NCBI RefSeq assembly: GCF_932526225.1
Contig: NC_064046.1
Location: 7,365,219 to 7,429,218 of the forward strand
Direction of reading: 5' to 3'
Length of the DNA: 64,000 nucleotides
Source of the DNA: Nematostella vectensis
Taxonomy: Eukaryota > Cnidaria > Anthozoa > Actiniaria > Edwardsiidae
The position numbers were made by a program, and so were the translations under genes. The notes beneath the pieces are model-generated. The model made no database searches, was not told the DNA's origin, and saw nothing but the letters and a program-made list of their open reading frames with translations. Numbering within the stretch: position 1 is the first letter of the stretch; each line of letters begins with the position of its first letter. Below are positions 1-11,309 of the stretch, one piece after another.

Positions 1-195
1 CATCATAATCATCATCACCACCATCGTTATCATTACCACCACCATCATCACCATCACTACCACCGCCACCACCATCATCATCAACACCATCACCATCATT
101 GTCATCATCACCATCACCACCACCATCATCAACATCATTACTATCATCATTATCACCATCACTACTACTACCACAACCACCTCCACCACAACCAC
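1..195. repeat. CAT/CAC trinucleotide-rich low-complexity tract
   Basis: Imperfect run of CAT, CAC, CCA and ATT triplets on the + strand, with almost no guanine. It begins at the window edge, so its full length is unknown. It reads as histidine-rich in frame, but no gene structure supports translation. Confidence 0.85.
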
Positions 196-393
196 CATCA
201 CCATTATTGTGAACCAGGCTATTTTTAGACACATCGATTAACCAATCTAATGCGGCCAAGGTCAACATAGCTGATTGGCCCGTTCACGCGCGCATCTAAA
301 AATAGCCTGATCCAGGGAAACGCCGTGACCCTAATATATTACAGATGATTACTCCTATTATGAGCTCCTGCACCAAGTCAGCATAATCATCGC

Positions 394-520
394 CATCATA
401 ATCTTCATCTTCACAGGTACGATTATCATCATAATCTTCATCTTCACAGGTACGATTATCATCATAATCTTCATCTTCATACTGACGATCATCATCATAA
501 TAAGCATCTTCACAGACACG
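394..520. repeat. 33-bp tandem repeat, about 3-4 copies
   Basis: Unit built on CATAATCTTCATCTTCACAG plus GTACGATTATCAT, the last copies diverged. Because 33 is a multiple of three, the minus strand is open over 296-538 as an acidic 80-residue frame rich in Asp, Glu and Tyr. No splice or start evidence distinguishes a real small protein from a by-product of the repeat, so it is not called a gene. Confidence 0.7.
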
Positions 521-694
521 ATCATTAAATCTCGACATAATGATAATCTCGTAATCTCATTATCTCATTATACCATCTTATTCATCGCCATATTGTCATC
601 GGACATCACAATACTAATAATAATTAAAAAATCACCACCTTGGCTATCCGCATAGTATTATAATATAGTGCAAACACCCGGCTTTCTATTTCAG

Positions 695-1367
695 ATAAAA
701 GGAAAATCGTTTGAGGATTGGCTTGAAGACAAACACCGCGAAAGCCAACGAGAAAAAGAGAAAGAAAAGGAGAAAGAGGATGAGCACAAGGGAAAAGTCG
801 AGATGAAGCAACAAAGAAGAAGAATGTCACAGGTAGGACTTCAGTCATCGTCACGTCAGTACCTGCTTTGTTTTTCACAGATTTTTCTTTATCTTACTCC
901 GTGCAAGTTTCACTATTTCAGTGGTACCTATACTAGGCGGCAACTATTCATATCTATCGCGTCCAAAAAAAAAAAAGTGACCAACCTCTATTAAGCGACC
1001 AGCCTCTATTAAGCGGCAAACCTCAATAAAGCGACCAACCTCTTTAATTGATCACCCTGTATTAAACGGCAAACCTCTATTTAGCGGCCACCCTCTTGAC
1101 ATTGTGTTGCATGTTGTTTTTCAGGCCAAATACCAGTCGTGGCTACAAGACAAGGAATTACAAGCTCTAGAAGAAGAGGAGAAGAGGCTCGGCCAAGCGA
1201 AAGAGCAGCTCGAAAAGATGAGGCGCAAGTGGGAAGAGCAGGATGAATTGAAAAAACAACAAACGTCTTCAAGCAAGCGTTCGGTAATCCGGACACAGAG
1301 TTGTCCGACTAACAAACAGCATGATATATCACGTCAGAGGTTCAGCAGCCTGCAAGCGTCAAAATAA
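695..1367 (+). CDS. 3' end of a W-L-x2-K repeat coiled-coil protein gene (partial)
   Basis: Two exons are supported. Exon A is 695-832: it follows a pyrimidine-rich CTTTCTATTTCAG acceptor and ends at CAG/GTAGGA. Exon B is 1125-1367: it follows TTTTTCAG and ends in TAA. The junction is phase 0. The 126 residues are highly charged and coiled-coil-like. They carry two copies of an aromatic-x2-W-L-x2-K motif (SFEDWLEDK and KYQSWLQDK), and the tail after the second is Glu/Lys-rich. The same motif occurs three times at the C-terminus of the next gene on the same strand, so the two genes may share ancestry or function. W-L-x2-K motifs of this sort occur in cilium- or microtubule-associated coiled-coil proteins such as CCDC181, CCDC34 and MAP9; that link is inference. 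The N-terminal part lies left of the window. Confidence 0.65.
965..1092. repeat. About 20-bp diverged tandem repeat inside the intron
   Basis: Six or so copies of a unit like CCAACCTCTATTAAGCGGC in the intron of the partial gene, ending about 30 bp before the acceptor of exon B. Copies differ at several positions. Confidence 0.75.
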
Positions 1368-1484
1368 TAATCGCCGGTATTATATAACATGAACATTTAT
1401 ACCTAATACAGGTCAATCAGACATATAAGGCTTTCCTTACCAGATGTATATGATTCTCGTAGGGAATAAACCGCTGTCATTTTT

Positions 1485-1780
1485 TTACTTAGGGCACCTC
1501 GTTACTAAGGCAACTCGTTACTAAGGGCATCTCGTTAATAAGGCACCTCTTTTATAAGGCACCTTGTCACTAAGGGCACCTCGTTACTAAGGCACCTTAT
1601 TACTAAGAGCACCTCGTTACTAAGGGCACCTTGTTACTAAGGCACCTTATTACTAAGAGCACCTCGTTACTAAGGCACCTTATTACTAAGAGCACCTCGT
1701 TACTAAGGGCACCTTGTTACTAAGGCATCTTATTACTAAGGGCACCTCGTTTCTAAGGGCACACGTTTCTAAGGGGTGGT
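1485..1780. repeat. 17-bp minisatellite (GGCACCTCGTTACTAAG)
   Basis: About 16 copies, some with one extra G (AAGGGCACC against AAGGCACC), starting about 120 bp after the stop codon of the upstream gene. Probably in its 3' UTR or just downstream. Confidence 0.9.
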
Positions 1781-3188
1781 CGAACCTTTTTTTAACTCTT
1801 CCTAAGCACTAAAAGCAAACACATTTTCAGGTTTGCTAAATTGCGGTCCCTTTTCTGATTACACTTGATACATTCATGCCCAGTTGTTGTTAGGATAAGA
1901 GGATGTGGGATGATTCACTAGCGCGAGACCCCCTAAGGGATAGAAGTTAGTTTAGTTGAGACTGGTCCAACGTGTAAATAAGTAGATATAGGTAAGCATG
2001 TAGTTTGTCGGTTTGTTCTCTTCAATTCAAGACATTTAAGACACGGTAACTGTAGATTGGAACCAGAGTTATTGGATTCTTCTTTTCTCCACCACTTCTC
2101 CCTTCCACAGCTCGTGTGCGGTCAAGCACACAATTCAACGCCACGGCACGGGTCGTCAGCCGACCACCCAAAATTTTAGATGCTAATATAAATCTTCAAT
2201 TTCTCGGTTCTTTTTATGGGTCGTAGCGTACCAAAACTCAATGGAGCACGCGCAAACATCGCGTGCGCCATACACGCAAGGGTTTTAGACTTCTCTAAAA
2301 GCCTTTTGTGTTTATGTGATAATTATCTGTTTTAAGCCGTCTTTTCTGTTATGGTTTACATTGTTGTGAAACAATTTGAAGCAATAAGATTGTGTTTATA
2401 TTATTTGTGCAGTCAACCAAGTAAAAAAAAGAAAAAAACACCGCTGGATATTTTGTTTTCGCTAGATCGTGTAAAATAAGTGAATAATACGCGATACTTG
2501 CTTTAAACTGATTATCCACATGTACTCACTACATGATCGACAATTTGTCCTTTTGAAAAGGCTGGAAAAAAAATGAATGAAGCAATAGAAATTTGTCTGC
2601 TCTTCTTTAGAAGGGGAGTCCATATTCCATGTATACTATAATTAAATATACTGTATCGCCGGTCTTATCAAAAAGGCTTAAAAAAAAGCGCCTTGCTCTG
2701 ATTCATAATTCACGCTTTCTGACAACTTGTAATTAAGCGCCAAACTACCCAAAAGTTAAAACCTTTTGATATGACAGACGAACAATAGACACCTCTTGAA
2801 AAAGTCGCAAAACTTATCAAACATCGAGGATGCATTGGTTAGTTGTCAAGGCCTGAGTGCAGACATGCGGAGTTCAAATGTGGTGGTGTTTACAACGACA
2901 AAGCCCTCCAGCCTACTTTTGAATTGAGGGAAGTGACAATAATAGCGGAAGGTGATATTGTAACATTAACTACAGACTATTTTTACGGGAGTACGGGATC
3001 TACGATACAGCAGGACGATACAGATTGTGTTCGCGATATTTGAATATTGGCGGTTACGCACGAAGGAAGTCGCGAGAGAAGCGTTTCACACGAAGCCTAT
3101 ATTCTATAAGCGAATATCGGTTGAAGTTTGCAAGGTTTAATCTTTATACATCTTTAAAAAAAAAGAGGAGCGATATGTGTAGATTAAT
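1781..3188. other. Intergenic region upstream of the UBL/ankyrin gene
   Basis: AT-rich single-copy-looking DNA. I see no convincing gene, RNA or mobile element. A short open frame at 2843-3043 has no recognisable content. It may be 5' UTR of the next gene, which would place that promoter further left. Confidence 0.5.
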
Positions 3189-6100
3189 ATGAATCACGGA
3201 TGTCATTACGCGAATACTAGAAAAACAATTCTTCTTCAAACTCGAGGTGGCAGTACCCTAGAAATAGAAATTACAGAACGGACATCTGTGGAAGATCTAA
3301 AAGCCGAGGCTGAATTACGCGTGGGTATTCCTGTTGAGCTGATACGTCTTCAAGTCAACAAGGTGAATTTGGAAGATTCTGAGAAGATATGTGAACGAGG
3401 CCACCTGCAGAAAGCTACATTTGTTGTGGCTGTCAATCCACTATGGGAGCATTTCGTTGATGCGTGTTTGAGAAAAGACAACGAAGAAATCGTTGCTCGC
3501 ATTCGACTAATGCACGAATTTGCTCATGAAGATAAACTGTTTTTCTCCAGTTTTATTGGCGCGAGAGTCGGAAACAGTGAGTTTTTATTTGGTATTTTGG
3601 TGGAAAAGAAAATGGATATTAAAAGGACATCAAAGACTGGTCGAAATGTTTTACACATGGCTGTTATGAGCAAATGTGTCAATTGTATCGCTGACATTCT
3701 AATGCATGGCGGGGGTGATCTCATTGACATGGCTGACAGGTACAACAAAACACCATTCTGTCTGGCAAAATCTGGAAACGCAGATAACACTATCATTAGT
3801 ATTCTTAGTGGTTACAGAATGCTCAGACAAAAGAGCGTTGTGGATTGTAACAATAGTGGAAAAGAGGAAAAGAGAGCGAAATGCTGGACATTCACTAGTG
3901 AGCGAGATGCGTCGATGGTCAAAAGCTGCTGTAAGAATGACCTTTCGTTAGATTCTTCGATAAAAGTTTTAGGATTGCAAATGGATAAAGTTAAAATTGG
4001 TGGTTCCTTACGGAACCCAGCGGATGAAAAATGTTCTCACTATCGAGCAGATAACGAAGAAATGAGAGTGAAGACGGAAGGTGATTATGAGCCTGAAGCA
4101 ACTCACACTCATGGCTCAGAACTCGACACCAGTAATGATATGAAAGCGCGCGATGAACAATCCACAGGAACACCAGAAATTAAAAGCGCTCGAAGACAAT
4201 GGCTTTCCCCTAATAAGGATATTTCCAGAAGCTCGGAGGATATTTTAAAAGGCGAGGATGAAGGTTGTGAAAGTATTGCTTCAGATGGCCCTGATAGTGA
4301 TGGTTTAGTCGAAGGAAACTTTAGGCAAGAGATGTTTGAAAAGTATGGTAATGCGAGCGATGCGCTTCGTAGGGAATACACAAGGACAGGGGATAATTCG
4401 CGACATGATACTTTACAGACTTTGAAAGAAAAAGAAGGAAAGATCGCAGCGAACAAGAGTAATTTCTGCGAAGACGAACTTGTCAAAAACACGCAGTTAC
4501 AAACTGAAGATAAGGACGTGGTAGAAATAACAGTAGAACATCTTACAGAGACAAGCAGTAAAATTGCAAAATCACCAAAGGAAGATTATGAACACGTGGA
4601 ATATTCCCCAGCAGAACCACAAACCGAAAAAACGCCCCAAGACGTTAAACTACCCATTCGTGGCAAACAGCGTTCAAGCTCATCATTTTCAGAGGAAATC
4701 TATTCTACTCATGTTGTGACGGAAGAAGTCCACCATTTGCCTCTGTGGAAATCCTTGAGTTCCGAACCAGAGGGTCACGTGGTATCTCGAAATGTGGCGC
4801 GATCCTCGCTGTCTCCGAGCGGAGAAAATACAAACGATGCCCTACCGATAATACGACGGAAAAGCGGACTGTTTTCGATGGATGCTATGAGAAGTAAAAC
4901 CGTCAGCAAGGAAAAAACGTCAGATAGCGATGTGGGTTGCGGGATCGTCCCGAGACCACCCTCGGGACCCCGAAGACACCGTAAGCCTCGATCCAGACGA
5001 CCATTATCTGTCGGCGCGAGTCTAAAGGACAAGGATACCATCAAGAAAAGGTATGTAAAGAGCATGAACTCAGGTATGCAAGGTATGTAAAGAGCATGAG
5101 CTCAGGTATGTAAGGTATGTAAAGAGCATGAACTCAGGTATGTAAGGTATGTAAAGAGCATGAACTCAGGTTTGTAAGGTATGTAAAGAGCATGAACTCA
5201 GGTATGTAAGGTATGTAAAGAGCATGAACTCAGGTATGCAAGGTATGTAAAGAGCATGAACTCAGGTATGTAAGGTATGTAAAGAGCATGAACTCAGGTT
5301 TGTAAGGTATGTAAAGAGCATGAACTCAGGTATGTAAGGTATGTAAAGAGCATGAACTCAGGTTTGTAAGGTATTTAAAGAGCATGAACTCAGGTTTGTA
5401 AGGTATGTAAAGAGCATGAACTCAGGTTTGTAAGGTATGTAAAGAGCATGAACTCAGGTATGTAAGGTATGTAAAGAGCATTAACTCAGGTTTGTAAGGT
5501 ATTTAAAGAGCATGAACTCAGGTTTGTAAGGTATGTAAAGAGCATGAGCTCAGATTTGTAAGGTATGTAAAGAGCATGAACTCAGGTTTGTAAGGTATGT
5601 AAAGAGCATGAACTCAGGTTTGTAAGGTATGTAAAGAGCATGAGCTCAGGTTTGTAAGGTATTTAAAGAGCATGAACTCAGGTTTGTAAGGTATGTAAAG
5701 AGCATGAACTCAGGTTTGTAAGGTATGTAAAGAGCATGAACTCAGGTTTGTAAGGTATTTAAAGAGCATGAACTCAGGTATGTAAAGAGCATGAACTCAG
5801 GTATGTAAGGTATGTAAAGAGCATGAACTCAGGTTTGTAAGGTATGTAAAGAGCATGAACTCAGGTATGTAAGGTATTTAAAGAGCATGAACTCAAGTAT
5901 GTAAGGTATGTAAAGAGCATGAACTCAGGTATGTAAGGTATGTAAAGAGCATGAACTCAGGTTTGTAAAGAGCATGAACTCAGGTATGTAAGGTATGTAA
6001 AGAGCATGAACTCAGGTTTGTAAAGAGCATGAACTCAGGTTTGTAAGGTATGTAAAGAGCATGAACTCAGGTTTGTAAAGAGCATGAACTCAGGTATGTA

Positions 6101-9100
6101 AGGTATGTAAAGAGCATGAACTCAGGTATGCAAGGTATGTAAAGAGCATTAACTCAGGTATGTAAGGTATGTAAAGAGCATGAACTCAGGTTTGTAAAGA
6201 GCATGAACTCAGGTTTGTAAGGTATGTAAAGAGCATGAACTCAGGTTTGTAAAGAGCATGAACTCAGGTATGTAAGGTATGTAAAGAGCATGAACTCAGG
6301 TATGTAAGGTATGTAAAGAGCATGAACTCAGGTATGTAAGGTATGTAAAGAGCATGAACTCAGGTATGTAAGGTATGTAAAGAGCATGAACTCAGGTTTG
6401 TAAGGTATGTAAAGAGCATGAACTGAGGTATGTAAGGTATGTAAAGAGCATGAACTCAGGTATGCAAGGTATGTAAAGAGCATTAACTCAGGTATGTAAG
6501 GTATGTAAAGAGCATGAACTCAGGTTTGTAAAGAGCATGAACTCAGGTTTGTAAGGTATGTAAAGAGCATGAACTCAGGTTTGTAAAGAGCATGAACTCA
6601 GGTATGTAAGGTATGTAAAGAGCATGAACTCAGGTATGTAAGGTATGTAAAGAGCATAAACTCAGGTATGTAAGGTATGTAAAGAGCATGAACTCAGGTT
6701 TGTAAAGAGCATGAACTCAGGTTTGTAAGGTATGTAAAGAGCATGAACTCAGGTTTGTAAAGAGCATGAACTCAGGTATGTAAGGTATGTAAAGAGCATG
6801 AACTCAGGTATGTAAGGTATGTAAAGAGCATGAACTCAGGTATGTAAGGTATGTAAAGAGCATGAACTCAGGTATGTAAGGTATGTAAAGAGCATGAACT
6901 CAGGTTTGTAAGGTATGTAAAGAGCATGAACTGAGGTATGTAAGGTATGTAAAGAGCATGAACTCAGGTATGTAAGGTATGTAAAGAGCATGAACTCAGG
7001 TATGTAAGGTATGTAAAGAGCATGAACTCAGGTTTGTAAGGTATGTAAAGAGCATGAACTGAGGTATGTAAGGTATGTAAAGAGCATGAACTCAGGTTTG
7101 CAAGGTATGTAAAGAGCATGAACTCAGGTTTGCAAGGTATGTAAAGAGCATGAACTCAGGTTTGTAAGTGTCCTACTTACACTATATATGGTAATGACGT
7201 CATCCTACTTATATTATATATGGTATTTGTCATCCTACTTATATTATATGCTATTCGTCATCCTACTTACACTATATATGGAAATGACGTCATCCTACTT
7301 ATATTATATAATGGTAATAACGTCACCCTTCTCACACTATACATCGGAAATGACATCATCCTGCTTATATTATATATGGTAATGAGGTCACCCTACTCAC
7401 ACTATATATGGAAATGAATTAATCCTACTTCGTTCTGTCTGTCTGTACTACCGAAAGAGGACTCTGTCCTCAATGGGAGGCCAGTATCTTTAGTTGACCG
7501 ATTTTCCCTCATTAAACGTCGTGTCTAATTAAATTTATTCTTCGCATGTTTGAAAGATTGTTAACGAGTACGTGTTTTATGTTTTTTTTAAATACTAGTG
7601 ATTTGTTTTGCTTTTCCTTTAGCCTACGAAAAATCTCATCTGGCGGAACATCAATACACCTCACTCCTCCCTTAAGGGACGGTCACATAACCCCACCCAC
7701 CCCTCCCTCTGGAGGCTCATCAGAGTATCTGTACGAAGAGGGGAGATGGCATGGCAGGGCATCGATTATTAGTCAGGAAACGGCCGCAAGGTAATGGCCA
7801 CGTGTAGGGCCTTTTTGTAGAGTTTCAAAAAAATATCTAATTTCCGATTTCTAGAACCAAAGTACACTCATTTTTTATAATAACATCTAGTTTTCAGTTG
7901 GCTGAATATGTTTTTAACGATATTCTTAAATTGTAGTGTATATTAGAATTTATTATATGGCTACGATAGTACGCGCGCTGTAATTGGCTTATTGGTAGTC
8001 GTGACTACTTACTAACCGAGAGTGAGGTCATGCCGGGAAATATCAAACTGAGGCTTTGGCGTTTTCATCAAATCATAAAGCGGCACAAAGCAATTGGCCT
8101 TTTCATTTTACTTCAGAAGCTTGTTCTCTACATACCGTAGAGTTTTCGAACTAAACAGTCCATTCATGCCGTGAAGACTGACATCTGAGCTTTTTTTGTT
8201 ATTGTTTGGATCAACATCACCTATGATAAATCCTGTAGTCCCCAAAAAGTGCAAATAGAAAAAAAAATAGCCCGAAAAGTCATCCAATTACTTGTTGTTG
8301 AATCTTTACACTCATTTACATTTTTTGGCAGCGCGCGAGTGTTTCTTGTTTTCCCGCCTTTTTTATATCGATCGATAAACTAATCGATATTCGCGCAAAA
8401 GCGAAATTTGACTTGTTTTCTTGTCATTTTTATTTTAAAAAGCCATATAATAAACAACTTACTAACCTCGAACGTTCGGTCATACCGGGAAATATCAAAC
8501 CTCGGCTTGCGAGGTCGATATGCCAAAGCCTCAGTTTGATATTTCCCGGCATGACCTCACTCTCGGTTAGTAAGTAGTTAATAATACCCAATGAATTATT
8601 AGGAAGAGAATTACACTAATGAGTGAATGATCAAAAGCAATAATAAGGTTGTTACTATGAGCACAAGTTGGTTTTGAATTTTAGGACGCATCAGGTCTTA
8701 ATTTTTTTTTCCGGCTATCTGAGCCTCGGCATGTTCTTATTATGTTCTTAAAATTTGGCGAAATCTCAGGCTGGACGTTCTTATAAAAAAGGTTCTTATA
8801 AAAAAGAGTGTGAATGAAAAATACAACTCGAATCTAAAATAGAAACAAATCCGTAATTTGGCTTCCTTAAACACTCGAAAGGGGAAATCTACAGTCAAGT
8901 CTCGAAAATGGTCCCGAGTATTTTAAAGGAAATCGAGCTTCCATAGCCATTCAAGTGTTGATTTTTCATCGGAAAAAATACCCTGGTAGAGTTGAGTCAA
9001 GATTTGTTGCCAAATGTTTGGAAAAAGGCTCTGAGCAAATCACCTTCGAGGAGGGTACGGATCTAAAACTACGCATTGATAACATGCTTTTTACACACAG

Positions 9101-9704
9101 CTTCTTGTCACGTCCGCGATCCAAATCTAACCCGCCTTCCCCGGAATCTCACGAACATTTGGGCGCTCCACTCTCTAGACCCAGACTCCCCTCATACAGC
9201 TCTGGCGAGGAGGATTGGAACAAGGCTGTCACACGAATGCCGCCTCGTCGCAGCAGAGCCGTGAGTGTTGGTAACTATAGCGACACCTTTACGAGCAAGA
9301 CACGGCGGCCATCTTTGACGTACAATGAATGGTTAACGGAGAAAAAACTTCAGATGCAGGCTGAAGGAACACGTCACGAAGAAGTGAAGACAAGCAAACG
9401 TAAGCTCAGTAAGACGATAACCTATGAGCAATGGCTAGAACAGAAAGCTGCCGAGAATCAACAAAGACATTCAAAACACGCACCTGAGGAAAGCGACCAA
9501 TCAGAGCATAGAGCACGCAAGGACTCTCTGCCATACGCGGTCTGGCTGCAGAAAAAAGACGAGGAGGCACTGGTGCGAGAGGAGCAGCGCATTGAAGCTG
9601 CGATTGCGCAAAGGAAGCAAGCGAGACGACAATCGGGAACAAAACTGAGGCAAATATTGAGAAGATGCAGTAGAGATGAAAAATCGAGAAAATCAAGTTT
9701 TTGA
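3189..9704 (+). CDS. Ubiquitin-like/ankyrin protein with C-terminal W-L-x2-K repeats (ANKUB1-like N-terminus)
   Basis: Three exons: 3189-5050, 7623-7790 and 9101-9704. Both junctions are phase 2 and read AG/C (Ser), giving 877 residues. Residues about 12-83 have the strand-helix spacing of a ubiquitin-like fold. Residues 85-145 include a W-x2-F-x3-C-L segment that recalls ANKUB1, and residues 150-200 look like one or two ankyrin repeats (GRNVLHMAV, then YNKTPFCLA). From about 215 to 740 the chain is disordered, rich in Ser, Glu and Lys, with a basic Arg-Pro patch near 600. The C-terminus has three aromatic-x2-W-L-x2-K motifs at W754, W788 and W825, spaced 34-37 residues apart, in a charged helical context. 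The donor of intron 1 lies inside the first unit of a 2.1-kb minisatellite. Intron 2 holds a fold-back MITE. The start is the first Met before the ubiquitin-like fold; an upstream exon is not excluded. Function unknown. The ANKUB1 link is by pattern, not alignment. Confidence 0.75.
5051..7168 (+). repeat. 32-bp minisatellite seeded on the intron 1 splice donor
   Basis: About 70 units of AAGGTATGTAAAGAGCATGA plus ACTCAGGTWTGT; many copies are a 23-bp short form lacking the AAGGTATG block. The first unit begins at the exon end itself (AAAAG/GTATGTAAAG), so the used donor is a repeat-unit sequence. Each full unit carries one or two donor-like AG/GTATGT or AG/GTTTGT strings. Confidence 0.95.
7169..7430. 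repeat. About 37-bp AT-rich tandem repeat with CRE palindromes
   Basis: Seven or eight diverged copies of CATCCTACTTATATTATATA plus TGGTAATGACGT. It directly follows the 32-bp array in intron 1. At least two copies contain a perfect TGACGTCA (7195-7202 and 7285-7292). Confidence 0.8.
8004..8578. mobile_element. Fold-back MITE with 57-bp perfect terminal inverted repeats
   Basis: The 57 bases at 8004-8060 (starting ACTACTTACTAACCGAGAGT) are the exact reverse complement of 8522-8578. A second, diverged inverted copy begins near 8459, so the right end is itself a large hairpin. No transposase frame is present and no clear target duplication was seen. It lies in intron 2 of the UBL/ankyrin gene. 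Superfamily not assigned. Confidence 0.85.
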
Positions 9705-9894
9705 CCCCGCGAAGTTTATTTCGAAAACGAAAAAGGTCACAAATACTCGTTTGCGAATTTGGGATTTCTCGCCCGTTTTATCTGATTCTGTTGGTTTCTT
9801 TTTCCTCAAAATACACGGGGTTGCTGGCTTCTAGCTCGAGCAACAAGCTTTAAACTACAAATAGACAGTATCTTTACCGGTGCAGGCACGCAAT

Positions 9895-10014
9895 CTTGTC
9901 ACGGGCTCTAGGGTAAAGACTCGTCTTGTCACGGGCTCTAGGGTAAAGACTCGTCTTGTCACGGGCTCTAGGGTAAAGACTCGTCTTGTCACGGGCTCTA
10001 GGGTAAAGACTCGT
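9895..10014. repeat. 30-bp tandem repeat, four identical copies
   Basis: Unit CTTGTCACGGGCTCTAGGGT plus AAAGACTCGT, four copies with no difference between them. About 190 bp after the stop of the UBL/ankyrin gene, so possibly 3' UTR. Identity implies recent expansion. Confidence 0.95.
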
Positions 10015-11309
10015 TGGCGCATCGCTAACCCCTGGATGGCGTGTGCGCACTTCCCCGGCTGTCGTGTATTGCTGGCGAATTTACTTACTTTTTTTTCCTG
10101 ATGCAGAATTCTGACTTATACTTCCTCTCTCAGAAACTCCATGACAGATATATAATTCATCAAGCTTTAGAAAGCGCTGCTTGTCACTAGTGAAGGTAAT
10201 ATATCATATAGCAGTTTTAAACATCACCAATGTTTGGCTTGTGGATATCAAACGTCATTGCGGTAATCTGTAACATCCCCTTAGACAAACAAAACCTCTC
10301 TATTTAGCGTTAGGGTACATTTTAAGAAAATATTTTCTTTGGTCTAAGGTTATATTTCCAGCCGCTTCTAGGCCTCCTCAGCCCTACTGAATGCGGGCCA
10401 CCAGAAAAGAGCTGAAAATGAGAATATGTCGCCATTTTGAAAACTATTCAGAACACCATGGAAACACGTTTGGTTATTGCGGTAACCTGTGACAGTAGTC
10501 TTTGTAGAAAGACGTGACTTTGATTTTGGTAGATCTACACAAAGCAGCAATTGTTCGTTATGTTATTGTAACGGTGTTATCTTCGTTCTCAATGAACACG
10601 ACCTGGAGTGTTAAATGAAGCCATCAGCTAAGGCAGATCTATTTGAACAGCCCCTTGTACTGTTGTATTCACAGACATTCAATAAAGTTGTCAACGTGTC
10701 CACGCAACATAAAGAGATAACGCGGTCTATTACCAGATTAACAGAGAAATCACAGAGAAAAGCAAAACCACAAAATTGCAAAGATGTGAGTAAGGAAATT
10801 ATTATCGTAATCGTCGAAAGATACGGATTGTCGTAATAAATCAAGAAATTAATATTGAAAGGGAAAAAACATTAAGTGGGGTTAATATTATGATAGCAAA
10901 CTTGAACAGTCAATTAAAGTTTGGTCCTCAATTTGGTTAAAAAAAATAATATTTTAGTTTGAATCTTAGAAAAATAGAGGATATAATGAAAGGAAATAAT
11001 TGAAGGGTCAGAAGAAAGACTGATGTAGTTGGACGGAAGTATTGGCATAATCGGTTTTTTTTTATGTCAAGATCTACTCGATTACATGTCCTCAGTTTGC
11101 CAGAGATGCAATTACAACACCAAAGCAAATATTAGAGTTGGCTGTACATTTGTGCGATACTCACAAAAGTAATCACCAGAGTCGCGAGGTGAGTGAGGGA
11201 AAGGCGCGGCGTGTTTGTTGTAAGGAAAAGTTTCGCTGATTTTCTCTGTGAACCGCAAAACTACACAAACTCACTTTGAACACTGACCATTCAATTACTT
11301 GTCATTCTG
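10015..11309. other. Intergenic region before the GPCR
   Basis: No supported gene. A 73-codon + frame at 10615-10836 is Lys-rich but has no recognisable domain. The region is ordinary AT-rich sequence. Confidence 0.5.

Noticed and set aside
2843..3043. 66-codon + frame upstream of the UBL/ankyrin gene
   Set aside because: No similarity seen, starts with a non-ATG codon, and could be 5' UTR.
9406..9696. 96-codon minus frame
   Set aside because: Antisense shadow of the W-L-x2-K exon.
10615..10836. 73-codon + frame
   Set aside because: Nearly the same interval is open on the minus strand too. No recognisable motif or gene context.
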